Assembly (NCBI GenBank): GCA_002892395.1
Contig: NBBL01000002.1
Span: 211,490 to 275,489 of the forward strand
Origin: Lachnospiraceae bacterium
Lineage (GTDB): Bacteria; Bacillota; Clostridia; Lachnospirales; Lachnospiraceae
Length of the DNA: 64,000 nt
Direction of reading: 5' to 3'
The notes under the pieces were generated by a model. It was not told the origin of the DNA. It worked only from the letters and a program-made list of their open reading frames with translations, and made no database searches. This document shows, piece by piece, positions 9,689 to 17,359 of this stretch (positions within the stretch are counted from its first letter, which is position 1; the number at the start of each line of letters is the position of its first letter). A program made the position numbers and the translations under genes.

Positions 9689-9900
9689 TATTTCTTACCT
9701 CCTCTCAATCCACTCATAAAGCTTTCAACAGTCTCAAACTTCCAATTTCCTTCATTGTTGAATGTAAATATAAATTCTTGATGGTTCTTCTGACGAACAC
9801 GAATACTGTTCTTTCCGTTCTGGAACCAGGTTTCCGCCTTATTTCCCGCGTATTGAGTAAAATATAACTCGAACCATTTATATACTTCGCTATGGCTCAT
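9688..9900 (-). CDS. Hypothetical phage protein, 70 aa
   Basis: Starts MSHSEVYKWF at 9900. Soluble, with several aromatic residues (WFELYFTQY, AETWFQNG) and the beta-like IRVRQKNHQEFIFTF. No family recognised. Coupled to the next gene by a TAATG overlap. Confidence 0.6.
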   Translation of the reverse strand: MSHSEVYKWFELYFTQYAGNKAETWFQNGKNSIRVRQKNHQEFIFTFNNEGNWKFETVESFMSGLRGGKK

Positions 9901-9909
9901 AACGCACTC

Positions 9910-10461
9910 CTATCTTACATTGTCAAGATACCAGTTAGCTTGATACCAAATCTCAATATCCCGCATGTCATATCTGCAATGCTCGATTGTAAATAAACCG
10001 CCCTTTCCATTCCGTTCGTAGTCACGATTCAGGAATCGCCGAATAACGTCAATGGAATAAGCCTTGTCAAATTTGGAATCATCCATAGAACCTAAGCCAA
10101 GGCTAACAATCATATCCCAGAACCACTGACCAGTTCGATTACCGATGTCCGGGTCATCCATTATGTGCTCTTCTAAGCGTATAGCAAGGGCAATAATCAT
10201 TTCTAAAACACTGCACGGACGATTATCCAAATAACTTGCAATCATACTATCCCGGTATCCCTGCTCATTTCCGAATCTGTATCGAAGATCGATCCCATCG
10301 TCATAGCGGTTGCCATCAAATGCGATCGTATATGTGAAATCCATATCATGAAGCAAAAATAACAGGTTATGATACGATAAACCTCGCGAATATTCATCAT
10401 CACATACGAGCTGGTACATCCAGTCAAAATATACATTGTTCAGCTCATCCCGTGTCATCAT
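9910..10461 (-). CDS. Conserved phage protein of unknown function, 183 aa
   Basis: Begins at an ATG that overlaps the upstream stop (ATGA at 10461-10458). The order MTRDELNNVYFDWMYQLVCD, then AFDGNRYDDGIDLRYRFG, then VIRRFLNRDYERNGKGGLF recalls a hypothetical protein repeatedly seen in phages of gut Clostridia; I know no function. It is rich in acidic and aromatic residues, soluble, and has no catalytic signature I can name. The neighbouring genes are small membrane proteins. Confidence 0.75.
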   Translation of the reverse strand: MMTRDELNNVYFDWMYQLVCDDEYSRGLSYHNLLFLLHDMDFTYTIAFDGNRYDDGIDLRYRFGNEQGYRDSMIASYLDNRPCSVLEMIIALAIRLEEHIMDDPDIGNRTGQWFWDMIVSLGLGSMDDSKFDKAYSIDVIRRFLNRDYERNGKGGLFTIEHCRYDMRDIEIWYQANWYLDNVR

Positions 10462-11054
10462 ACCTCCATCTGATGCGGCATATCATCAACCACTTCAGAA
10501 TAGGTCCTCTGATCAAGGAGAATTTCGTAATCACACTTTCTTGTATCGTTACGAACAAAGACAGAGTCATCCTCATACTCTCCGAAATGATTCAAAGAAT
10601 CAATTCCAACGGCATCTTCCACATCCTCAATTACTTCATCGTTTTCATCAGTCAGCACACCATCTGCATAGTAGGTAAGGCTGATCTGTTCATGCTCTTC
10701 ATTATCGCCAAACTGCTCCGGTGGAATCACATACGGACCGACTTCAGAAACAGGCTTTTCCCCCTTTTCTAACCCGAAACCAGAATATCTGGTGTAGTCT
10801 CCTTTTTCTAATCGCCTTGCATACTCTTTAAGATCCGGTTTTTCTTTGCCTGCCTCTTTAATGCCTTCAGCAATGATTTTTTTTACAGACTGACCTTTTA
10901 ATTCCTGTTCCCGTCTTAAGAAAACCTCTTTTACAGAGTCGATTTCTTCCTGCGCAAGAGCTTCATATTTTTCTTTAAGCATATACCATGTCGCTATCGA
11001 ACCAGTCGCAGCGCCGATGATAAATGCTAAAGAAAACAGAGATTTGTTACTCAT
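10458..11054 (-). CDS. Membrane-anchored acidic protein, 198 aa
   Basis: N-terminal membrane segment (LFSLAFIIGAATGSIATWYML, residues ~6-26), then a coiled coil-like region (EALAQEEIDSVKEVFLRREQEL), a basic segment, and a strongly acidic C-terminal half. The layout suggests a single-pass protein with most of the chain in the cytoplasm. It overlaps both neighbours by 4-8 bases. No enzymatic motif is visible. It belongs to the run of small membrane proteins that fills 9.4-20.3 kb. Confidence 0.7.
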   Translation of the reverse strand: MSNKSLFSLAFIIGAATGSIATWYMLKEKYEALAQEEIDSVKEVFLRREQELKGQSVKKIIAEGIKEAGKEKPDLKEYARRLEKGDYTRYSGFGLEKGEKPVSEVGPYVIPPEQFGDNEEHEQISLTYYADGVLTDENDEVIEDVEDAVGIDSLNHFGEYEDDSVFVRNDTRKCDYEILLDQRTYSEVVDDMPHQMEV

Positions 11055-11208
11055 CTTCGTCCTCCTCGTTCCGAATTGTCATCACAGTGAGAGCAAGCCC
11101 ACCAAAAAGTAAAGAGGCACTCAACAGAATGCCTCCTGTGATATGTCTTTTTCTTTTAGTATCCAATATGTAATCCATCATGGATATAAAATTTCCAACA
11201 CCATTCAT
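11047..11208 (-). CDS. Small membrane protein, 53 aa
   Basis: ATG at 11208 shares a base with the previous stop (TGATG), and its own stop overlaps the next start by 8 bases; this chain of overlaps is the main reason to accept it. One hydrophobic segment (GGILLSASLLFGGLALTVM, about 25-43) ends in an acidic tail that also encodes the GAGGAGG signal for the next gene. Oddly, a terminator-like hairpin (GGAGGCA/TGCCTC then TTTACTTTTT) lies inside the frame at about 11,106-11,142. Confidence 0.55.
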   Translation of the reverse strand: MNGVGNFISMMDYILDTKRKRHITGGILLSASLLFGGLALTVMTIRNEEDEDE

Positions 11209-11303
11209 CAGTGATACTCCTTTCCACCCATAAGAACGGCCAGACCACTAACAAAACAAATTCCAGCAAATGCTGAAAATGTCAATCCCATAAAACCTGT
11301 CAT
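11208..11303 (-). CDS. Tiny membrane protein, 31 aa
   Basis: ATG at 11303 after AAAGGAG, stop at 11208. Nearly the whole chain is one hydrophobic helix (FMGLTFSAFAGICFVSGLAVL), ending GGKEYH. A strong ribosome binding site and the stop/start overlap with the next gene support translation. Function unknown. Confidence 0.6.
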   Translation of the reverse strand: MTGFMGLTFSAFAGICFVSGLAVLMGGKEYH

Positions 11304-11319
11304 AATTCAGAACTCCTTT

Positions 11320-11892
11320 CTATTTATAGCTTGAAAAATAATGGTTGCCTACTTGAAACATTGGCGTTCCGTACTTTCCATATCCGCCAGCCGTAAAGAA
11401 TATCGTATCCAAATTAGTTCTAGATCGCAGTTCCTCTTCAACTAATCGGCAAATATTATTGTCCACAAAGCACTTATCAACTCTCCCATTCCACATGGAC
11501 GAAAACTGATTTGCTTGATATACAACGCCACGCACTGTATCCGGGAAATATACGGAATCAACTCGATTTAATATGGTGTCAATCACTAATCGCTTTCCTT
11601 CCTCGCATTCACCCTCAGCTTCTGCCATAGTTACAAGAGCAATTAGCTCAATATCTTCTCGTGGCAATAGTGTATCCTCCACATACTCTTCGATTTCAAC
11701 TGCCGACATCGTTTCCTCTAAGGGTTGCTCAGAAATAATTACAATAGGATCAATAGATTCAGCTTTTAAAGTCGGCTGCATTTCGATGTATTCGTATTGG
11801 TTTGCCCGTTCTGCTGAGCAGACAAAACCTGTGCAAATAATCGCAAATACACAAAGAGTCGGAAGGATCACCATACGACTATAATTTCGCAT
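11320..11892 (-). CDS. SleB/CwlJ-type cell-wall hydrolase
   Basis: 190 residues from ATG 11892 (MRNYSRMVIL), preferred over an ATG 15 bases upstream because AGGGGG lies at the right distance. A signal peptide or anchor (VILPTLCVFAIICTGFVC) is followed by a ~60-residue linker and the Hydrolase_2 domain: IALVTMAEAEGE with the presumed catalytic Glu, VIDTILNRVDS, YQANQFSSMW. The family cleaves peptidoglycan in spore cortex lysis and in phages. Exported from an otherwise cytoplasmic/membrane cluster, it may help entry or release; which is not shown by sequence. Confidence 0.85.
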   Translation of the reverse strand: MRNYSRMVILPTLCVFAIICTGFVCSAERANQYEYIEMQPTLKAESIDPIVIISEQPLEETMSAVEIEEYVEDTLLPREDIELIALVTMAEAEGECEEGKRLVIDTILNRVDSVYFPDTVRGVVYQANQFSSMWNGRVDKCFVDNNICRLVEEELRSRTNLDTIFFTAGGYGKYGTPMFQVGNHYFSSYK

Positions 11893-11911
11893 ATGTATCC
11901 CCCTCATAAAA

Positions 11912-12835
11912 TCAGATCAGATCAAGAATTGGTCCGTCTACATTGAATTCCATCAGAATCGCTTTTTCATAGTCTCTATTCTCAGTTTCACGGTTGGTTT
12001 CCAGAATACCGAAATCAACGAAATTGTCGCCATTTTCATTTCCCTCTGGTTTATAAATCCAACCAACAATCTGGCTCATCTTAGTACGCTTAATGCCGAG
12101 CTGATCATATACATCACTGAGGAATAAATATCCATTGGCCTTAAGCTTGTCATTTGCCAGATTCTGCTGAGAACGCAGATACATAAGGTTGTAATCCATA
12201 TTAGATTCATATGCCTCACAGGTATCATCAAAGAAACGGGCATAATCGTTCGTGGAAGGTGCCGCCACATCTACTGTGGACTTTACCTTTTTCTCTTTGC
12301 CGCTCTCCGGATCAGTTGCAGTTTCCTCATATTTCTTCGCCTTGATGTTGTAGCGAAGCTCCTTATCGACCTCCGCACCAAAGCGCTCAACGACTCGATT
12401 TCTGTATTCTTTGAAGGTCTTATCTACAGTTGCATAAGCAGCTGCTAATGCGACATTTCTCTTTTTGAGAATATTGTGAGACGCGACAATACTTGCAATA
12501 GATAAGGCTCCAAGCGCAACTGCAGGAGCATAGAGTTTAGCAACTTTTACACTAGCTTGAACATATACGATGGTCAGATCTTTCTTTGCGTCGTCCTTAG
12601 AATACTCCGCTACCAGTTCTTCATTTTCAGCACATTTATGAATGGCATCAATATCTTTCTTGGACTTCGCCAATACGCTGTCCAACTTCGTTGTCGCATG
12701 GCAAGCCATAACGGCACTTGCAACAGTACCAACAACACCAGCCGCTACTAGAATCTCAGAGCTATGCTTCTTAAGTTTCACACTTACTTTGCTGAAAGTC
12801 GTGGAAACGTTCTTCATGATTTCTTCTTTCTTCAT
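11912..12835 (-). CDS. Two-TM phage membrane protein, paralogue 1 of 3
   Basis: 307 residues from ATG 12835 (MKKEEIMKNV), just after the previous gene's TGA. Shared layout with the proteins at 14,339 and 16,404: an amphipathic start, a first membrane helix (SSEILVAAGVVGTVASAVMACHATTK), a second (YAPAVALGALSIASIVASHNI), a KxxNxALAAAYA helix, a charged middle, and a C-terminal module with LSDVYDQLG and then VGW. I believe it belongs to a domain-of-unknown-function family typical of Clostridial phages. This copy differs by an insert with several Lys/Glu after residue 175. Confidence 0.75.
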   Translation of the reverse strand: MKKEEIMKNVSTTFSKVSVKLKKHSSEILVAAGVVGTVASAVMACHATTKLDSVLAKSKKDIDAIHKCAENEELVAEYSKDDAKKDLTIVYVQASVKVAKLYAPAVALGALSIASIVASHNILKKRNVALAAAYATVDKTFKEYRNRVVERFGAEVDKELRYNIKAKKYEETATDPESGKEKKVKSTVDVAAPSTNDYARFFDDTCEAYESNMDYNLMYLRSQQNLANDKLKANGYLFLSDVYDQLGIKRTKMSQIVGWIYKPEGNENGDNFVDFGILETNRETENRDYEKAILMEFNVDGPILDLI

Positions 12836-12836
12836 A

Positions 12837-13097
12837 TCAGTTATTCTCCTCTTCAATTTTTTCTTTCTTCTCTAAATGATTGATCAAGTGCTGCGTGTAC
12901 CACATGATTTTTTTCAAATCTTGAATGCCATTTTTGTTTTTCCAGCGACACGCATACTTGATGATATTACCCGTATCAGTTGCTTCGATACCTTTTAAAT
13001 CAAAAGTGAACGCCTCAATAACGTCAATTACTTCCAAACCTGTTTCTGACTGATAATGACTTGGATGAGACACCATTTTATCGTCTGATTCGTACAT
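12837..13097 (-). CDS. DUF3310 protein
   Basis: 86 residues from ATG 13097, preceded by GGAGGGG; the longer open frame upstream lies within another gene. The DUF3310 signature is complete: HPSHYQSETGLEVIDVIEAF, GNIIKYACRWKNKNG, LKKIMWYTQHLI. The family is widespread in phages and sometimes annotated as a nucleotide kinase, without a P-loop here. It likely acts in nucleotide metabolism by association. The stop is one base before the next start. Confidence 0.85.
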   Translation of the reverse strand: MYESDDKMVSHPSHYQSETGLEVIDVIEAFTFDLKGIEATDTGNIIKYACRWKNKNGIQDLKKIMWYTQHLINHLEKKEKIEEENN

Positions 13098-13108
13098 AAA
13101 TACCCCTC

Positions 13109-13702
13109 CTAGTTCAATGGTAATGCCTTCGGAAGTTTTATCATATATCCATCTCTTACACGAATTACAGATGCGTTCCGAATATCGGTCCAACCGTATT
13201 TATTGTCTGTATAATTGCCAGAAACACCAACCAGATCATAGAAGTCAGCTACACTAACTACCTGGTATGTGGCAATAAGCTCATCCATTCTTTCCAAAAC
13301 ATCTTCTGCCTCACCACGAGATTCCAGAATAATATCATCGTAATCGTATCCAGTTCGTGTTCTTGATATATTTCCTGAATCTTGTCGATCCCGATCGTCA
13401 TAATACTTACGGTACGAAACTTTGGATGATGATTTTCCTCCTCTTAAACTTCCGCTAATACCCAGAAATGCTCTAACAGCATCCAAAATAATGTCTTTTA
13501 CAGCCGGAACTACGATGTCTTCAAAAATATAGCTTTTCACATTATCTACATCTTCTGGAACGAATACGTTCGTAATCTTCCGAAGGCCATTCTTTTTCTT
13601 CGATTTGACAGAACCACTGACAACTTTTTCAACTCTTTTCTCCGGAATATAATCATTCTGGTTCTGTCGTGATTTATGGGAATTTGATTTGTATTCCTCC
13701 AT
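13109..13702 (-). CDS. Phage protein with C-terminal DFYxxxG...GW module, 197 aa
   Basis: Starts at ATG 13702 (MEEYKSNSHK) after AAAGGAG. A basic disordered N-terminus is followed by VFVPEDVDNVKSYIFEDIVVPAVKDIILDAVRAF, a Ser/Arg-rich linker (KVSYRKYYDDRDR), then SRGEAEDVLERMDELIATY and a compact end VADFYDLVG...YTDNKYGW. The end resembles the C-terminal modules of the three two-TM paralogues nearby. I recall close relatives in mobile elements of gut Firmicutes, always hypothetical. No enzyme motif. Confidence 0.75.
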   Translation of the reverse strand: MEEYKSNSHKSRQNQNDYIPEKRVEKVVSGSVKSKKKNGLRKITNVFVPEDVDNVKSYIFEDIVVPAVKDIILDAVRAFLGISGSLRGGKSSSKVSYRKYYDDRDRQDSGNISRTRTGYDYDDIILESRGEAEDVLERMDELIATYQVVSVADFYDLVGVSGNYTDNKYGWTDIRNASVIRVRDGYMIKLPKALPLN

Positions 13703-13716
13703 CTCTAAATCTCCTT

Positions 13717-13908
13717 TCAATTAGCCGCTACCACTTTTCCAGGGAGTGTTATCCGAGTACTTGGAATACGGTTTGTTTTCTTTTTAAACTGATACGCCAA
13801 ATTGCTTCTGGCTTTCTTTTCGGATGCCGCGTATGTAGAACCCCGCCATCTATTCGAAATGCAGGTATCAAATTCCATAACCGGTCCGTCATACATATAC
13901 TGATTCAT
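13717..13908 (-). CDS. Small conserved mobile-element protein, 63 aa
   Basis: Starts MNQYMYDGPV at 13908 after GGGAGG. The segment CISNRWRGSTYAASEKKARSNLAYQFKK has many Arg/Lys and could contact nucleic acid; similar short proteins are known to me from phages and integrative elements, without a function. It is placed immediately before the 197-aa gene, 15 bases apart. Confidence 0.65.
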   Translation of the reverse strand: MNQYMYDGPVMEFDTCISNRWRGSTYAASEKKARSNLAYQFKKKTNRIPSTRITLPGKVVAAN

Positions 13909-13924
13909 AGGACACCTCCCTTAA

Positions 13925-13970
13925 AAAGTAAAAGGGAAAGCACCCTGTTATAGGCACTCTCCCTCTGTCT
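13925..13970 (-). terminator. Intrinsic terminator
   Basis: Minus-strand stem GGGAGAGTGCC / GGGTGCTTTCCC (11 pairs with G-T) followed by TTTTACTTTTT. It closes the transcript of the 93-aa membrane protein gene and is followed at once by the GGGAGG of the 63-aa gene. Confidence 0.75.
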
Positions 13971-13988
13971 GAATCATCGATCCAATTC

Positions 13989-14270
13989 TTATTCAGAATC
14001 CCCTTCTGTCTCTTCATCAAGATCAGTAAACTCTCCGTCGACAATATCAACCTTCGGCTGAGTTGCAACCGTCTTACGATTCTCACGCCAGTTCTTGAAT
14101 TTTGCTGCTACCGGAACGACTATGAATTTGTAGGTTAATGCACCTGAAATCATAGCTAATCCGATAGTTATTGCTTTCTTCATACCGCCGTTAGAAGCCG
14201 CGTTCACGATCTCCTCAGTAGTTGTTTTGATAACCTCTTCGTTGTTGTTCATGATTTTGTTGTTCTCCAT
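13989..14270 (-). CDS. Single-TM phage protein, 93 aa
   Basis: Start at ATG 14270 (MENNKIMNNN) after AAAGGAG; an earlier in-frame ATG is part of the 27-bp element and lacks a ribosome binding site. One membrane segment (AITIGLAMISGALTYKFIVVPVAA, about 42-65), a basic patch after it, and an acidic tail (DGEFTDLDEETEGDSE). Asn-rich N-terminus. Function unknown. Copy 1 of the repeated promoter-like element lies 40 bases upstream. Confidence 0.65.
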   Translation of the reverse strand: MENNKIMNNNEEVIKTTTEEIVNAASNGGMKKAITIGLAMISGALTYKFIVVPVAAKFKNWRENRKTVATQPKVDIVDGEFTDLDEETEGDSE

Positions 14271-14309
14271 AATACGTTCTCCTTTCAGATTTGAAATATG
14301 TGATTCTTC

Positions 14310-14336
14310 CATAATAGTGTTTGTAAATTCTGCGAA
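14310..14336 (-). promoter_or_regulatory. 27-bp repeated element, copy 1
   Basis: Minus strand: TTCGCA, GAATTT, ACAA, ACAC, TATTATG. Lies 3 bases after the paralogue-2 stop and upstream of the 93-aa gene. Confidence 0.75.
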
Positions 14337-14338
14337 TA

Positions 14339-15112
14339 TTACATTAAGCCACAGAAGTCGTATCTCGGACCATAGCCATAGTCAATAACTAGGCAAGGTT
14401 TTCCGTCCGCAGTAAGCTGAGAACTGAATTTCAAATCGATGTATCCATTATCAATATTCCAGCCAATATCATCGCCGATCTTAATATTCTCAAGTCCGAT
14501 CTCATAGTAGAAATCGTTAAGTGAAATATACATTTCATCTCGCATTCTACGATTCAGATCGTTCTCAGCCTTTTTCAATTTGTCGATATCCGACTTAAAA
14601 TATCTCCCGGACACAGCATCGAAACACAATGTATCACCTTTTGCTGTGATGATAACCTCTTTGTTTTCGACCGGACTTTTTTCAAGACGCTCTTTAGCAA
14701 CAGCATCTCTAACAGTCTGTTCCTTTTTCTCTCCGATCGTCTCAACCACCTTTTTCTGGTAATCCCTTAAAGTTGATTCAGAAAAGGTATATGCTGCTGT
14801 CAGCGCTGCATTTCTTCTGGTATTAACAGAACTTGCTCCGATGAGACAAGCCATCGATACAGTTCCGGTAACTGTCGCAGGAATATAGCATTTCCAAGTA
14901 GTTTTAACGACATCCATCAGCTCAAGTTTGTCTGCGTGCTGACGTCGCTTTTCCTCATCCAATAATTGGATTGCTTTAGGAGTAGCTCGTACTGCCATTA
15001 CGGTAGTTGTAACCATTCCAGCAATTCCAATCCCAGTAAGTATTTCGGGACTATGTTTTACTGTAGCTGTTTTTATATCTCTACAGATCTTATTTAAATT
15101 AGGTTTCTGCAT
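14339..15112 (-). CDS. Two-TM phage membrane protein, paralogue 2 of 3
   Basis: 257 residues. Same design as the proteins at 11,912 and 16,404: first membrane helix SPEILTGIGIAGMVTTTVMAV ending in RATPKA, second helix YIPATVTGTVSMACLIGASS, NAALTAAYTFSE, a charged middle, and the C-terminal module LNDFYYEIGLENIKIGDDIGW. The motif AVRATPKA is identical in paralogue 3. No signal for export beyond the two helices. The stop is followed after 2 bases by element copy 1. Confidence 0.75.
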   Translation of the reverse strand: MQKPNLNKICRDIKTATVKHSPEILTGIGIAGMVTTTVMAVRATPKAIQLLDEEKRRQHADKLELMDVVKTTWKCYIPATVTGTVSMACLIGASSVNTRRNAALTAAYTFSESTLRDYQKKVVETIGEKKEQTVRDAVAKERLEKSPVENKEVIITAKGDTLCFDAVSGRYFKSDIDKLKKAENDLNRRMRDEMYISLNDFYYEIGLENIKIGDDIGWNIDNGYIDLKFSSQLTADGKPCLVIDYGYGPRYDFCGLM

Positions 15113-15161
15113 TTCAGTCTATCCTCCATAAAATATAAACGGGACCTTGTGCCCCGCGATT

Positions 15162-15854
15162 TTAATTAACCAACCAGAACTCCGGACGAACCCCATAAGA
15201 TGTCGAAGCATCGTAGCAGGCTGCAGCGCCATTGTAGTAAACAAGGGCAAAGGCCGCCGAAGAAATTTCCTTCTTGGTTGCATTTCGGAGCCAACCCCAC
15301 TCACAATTGTTCTTGTAATAAGCAACACGGTTTCGTCTCTGTTTCATAAGAGGAAACTGATCATTATTATCGCATTCGAAATGTGTACGATCCCATTCGT
15401 CGTCCCAACCACAAATTTCACCAACTGTCGGAATGGTTAGGTCTCTCATTCTTTTTCTAAGAGCTTCCGGAAACATCTTATACAGCTCGGTATCAATCCA
15501 CTTCTTCAAATCGGACTCGTCGTATCCACCAGCATTGCTACCATTTTCATTCATCGGACGTTTAGTGATATAATCGTCGAACAGGAACAAAACCTTATTC
15601 CCTGTAATTACCTGAGCAGTTGCCGTAAAAGTTCCAAGGTTTCCCAGTGGAATTTCAATCTGATCGCCCTCGGAAATATCAACTGATAAGGCTTCAATAT
15701 CAGCCCGACAATATTCTTGACACACCGGTTTTGCTTCCTCATTTTGGCTGAGAGCAATATACTTTCTATACATCCTCTCAACCGTTGGAACATCAATCCC
15801 TTTTTCAACCAAGTCAATAATCTCTTCTCCTAACGTCATTTCTCTTGTACACAT
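15162..15854 (-). CDS. DUF6273-type protein (C-type lectin-like fold), 230 aa
   Basis: An N-terminal helical ~65 residues is followed by a DUF6273-like region: KVLFLFDDYITKRPMNE, SDLKKWIDTELYKMFPE, RKRMRDLTIPTVGEICG, and the terminal CEWGWLRNATK...GVRPEFWLVN. The domain is common in secreted Clostridial proteins and often ends with WWLRS...GVRPAF. No signal peptide here, so it is intracellular or virion-borne. The residues between WLRN and GVRPEF (YYNGAAACYDAS) recall variable regions of diversity-generating retroelements, but no reverse transcriptase is in view. Confidence 0.7.
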   Translation of the reverse strand: MCTREMTLGEEIIDLVEKGIDVPTVERMYRKYIALSQNEEAKPVCQEYCRADIEALSVDISEGDQIEIPLGNLGTFTATAQVITGNKVLFLFDDYITKRPMNENGSNAGGYDESDLKKWIDTELYKMFPEALRKRMRDLTIPTVGEICGWDDEWDRTHFECDNNDQFPLMKQRRNRVAYYKNNCEWGWLRNATKKEISSAAFALVYYNGAAACYDASTSYGVRPEFWLVN

Positions 15855-15894
15855 AGTATGTTCTCCTTTCAGAATATAAAATTTTATTTGGTAA

Positions 15895-16179
15895 CTACGA
15901 AATTAGCAGGTCAATAATCCATTCAAGCATGTCTGTCGCACAAGAAAAAACATAGCTTGTTCGTGGGTTCACGCATGAATATGAATCACATTCGTCTCGA
16001 AATGATTCAATCACGATCAGCGGTGGCATCTCCGGATGTTTGCAGAGTCGCATTAATACTTCTCTTCCAGCCCATCTCATATAACTCGCCTGCTCAAAGT
16101 CATAACCACGCTGAATTACCGGCATTGTTTTGATAGCATAACGGACAGTATACATGGCTCTTTCAGTCGGTGATTCCAT
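15895..16179 (-). CDS. Hypothetical phage protein, 94 aa
   Basis: Starts MESPTERAMYTVRYAIK at 16179 after GGAGG. Soluble, with a central RWAGREVLMRLCKHPEMPPLIVIESFRDECD and a hydrophobic C-terminal helix. No family recognised. It is followed by a 40-base gap to the DUF6273 gene, with no 27-bp element between. Confidence 0.6.
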   Translation of the reverse strand: MESPTERAMYTVRYAIKTMPVIQRGYDFEQASYMRWAGREVLMRLCKHPEMPPLIVIESFRDECDSYSCVNPRTSYVFSCATDMLEWIIDLLIS

Positions 16180-16189
16180 TTGTCTCCTC

Positions 16190-16226
16190 CAAAAGAAAAA
16201 GCGAAAGAGTCTTGTTAGGACTCCTC
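16190..16226 (-). terminator. Intrinsic terminator
   Basis: Minus-strand stem GCGGAGGAGTC / GACTCTTTCGC around CTAACAA, followed by TTTTTCTTTT. It overlaps the stop codon of the 57-aa gene. Confidence 0.8.
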
Positions 16227-16388
16227 CGCTTCATCTTTGTCTCTCAGGGCAAGTGCTTCACTGACCTTTTCTTCAATTTTCTCATCCATTTTCTGTTCAT
16301 TCACCCAATCGGTAATAAGGTTTACACCTACACCAATTATGGTTGCTGCTATTCCAATAGCCTTAATCCATTTACTTTTATTGTTCAT
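16215..16388 (-). CDS. Small membrane protein, 57 aa
   Basis: ATG at 16388 after AAAGGAG. One membrane helix (WIKAIGIAATIIGVGVNLIT) then a charged helix (EQKMDEKIEEKVSEALALRDKDEAEE). Preceded directly by element copy 2 and ended by a terminator that overlaps its stop, so it is a self-contained transcription unit. Confidence 0.7.
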   Translation of the reverse strand: MNNKSKWIKAIGIAATIIGVGVNLITDWVNEQKMDEKIEEKVSEALALRDKDEAEES

Positions 16389-16403
16389 AATAACACTCTC
16401 CTT

Positions 16404-17237
16404 TCATAATACAGCTTGTGATTTATGCGAATGGTTCATCATCAACTCTCGGGGTATAACAATATCCACCACGTAAACTTCAAGACCGTCCTCCAGCACA
16501 GTTTTTCGATGGTTAAAATCTATCCAACTGATTCCATCTTCATAAAACCAGCTCAGATAATCACCTCCGTCTATAGGCTCTATTCCAAGAAATCTGTAGA
16601 AGTCATTTATACAGACATCTCCGCCAAGACTCCAATTCCTATTCAAGTGATACTCAGCTTCCAGTACTTGAGCAATCGTATTCTCAAAGTATCTTCTTGA
16701 AAAGGTGTCAAAAAATAGACGCATGTCATCTGGATTACGCTCATCAAAAGATAGCGAAGTTGATTCACAAATTCCATCAGCTGTAATGTATATGTCCCTA
16801 GCACGTTCCGCTGCGATAGCATCAATAATTTTCTGATGAGCTTCTTCGCCGTATAATTCTTTTAATTTATCCTTATAATTGTTATATGAGTCATTCAGTA
16901 ATGCGTAAGCACTGGTGAATACTGCCTGTTGATGTTTACTCAGCACGTTCGCACCAAATATACAGAATATCGTTGCGGTTCCGCTGATAGCTGCTGGAAT
17001 ATAGCAGACCCATGCCGATTTAACGGCTTCGAATCTGCTATAAGCCTTCGGATCTCCATTGTGATTTGCCTTACTGTCAGCTCTGATTTTACGAAGAGCC
17101 TTTGGTGTCGCACGTACAGCTAATATCGATGTTGCAATAACACCAGCCGCACCAAGCCCGGACAGTATTGTCGGTGATGCTTTTCTCAGATAGATTTTCG
17201 ACCTCTGAGCAAGTCTTTGAAAATTTGGTTTCTTCAT
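16404..17237 (-). CDS. Two-TM phage membrane protein, paralogue 3 of 3
   Basis: 277 residues from ATG 17237 (MKKPNFQRLA); another ATG lies 3 bases upstream, but this one has the better spacing from AAAGGAG. Layout as in paralogues 1 and 2: SPTILSGLGAAGVIATSILAV with RATPKA, a second helix YIPAAISGTATIFCIFGAN, the helix QQAVFTSAYALLND, and the end INDFYRFLGIEPIDGGDYLSW. The last ten codons and the stop TGA coincide with the 27-bp element copy 2, so the C-terminal sequence is partly dictated by that element. Confidence 0.75.
   Translation of the reverse strand: MKKPNFQRLAQRSKIYLRKASPTILSGLGAAGVIATSILAVRATPKALRKIRADSKANHNGDPKAYSRFEAVKSAWVCYIPAAISGTATIFCIFGANVLSKHQQAVFTSAYALLNDSYNNYKDKLKELYGEEAHQKIIDAIAAERARDIYITADGICESTSLSFDERNPDDMRLFFDTFSRRYFENTIAQVLEAEYHLNRNWSLGGDVCINDFYRFLGIEPIDGGDYLSWFYEDGISWIDFNHRKTVLEDGLEVYVVDIVIPRELMMNHSHKSQAVL
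16405..16431 (-). promoter_or_regulatory. 27-bp repeated element, copy 2
   Basis: Minus strand: TTCGCA, TAAATC, ACAA, GCTG, TATTATG, then AAAGGAG. Lies inside the end of paralogue 3 and directly before the 57-aa gene. Confidence 0.8.
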
Positions 17238-17359
17238 CATGTTCTCCTTTCGTTTTATTTCATGGCATGTAATAAATCTAGGACATCTGTGGATATGCCC
17301 ACTGCTACTGAAAACATATTGTTGTCTGGACTGTTTTTTGAAAACCGATCCACCGTTCA

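Noticed and set aside
13889..14086. Minus-strand 65-codon frame between the 63-aa and 93-aa genes
   Set aside because: It overlaps the end of the 93-aa gene and a terminator, has no ribosome site, and its translation has no pattern.
15700..15854. Diversity-generating retroelement
   Set aside because: The DUF6273 ending would suit a variable protein, but neither a reverse transcriptase nor a second near-identical template repeat is seen in the window.
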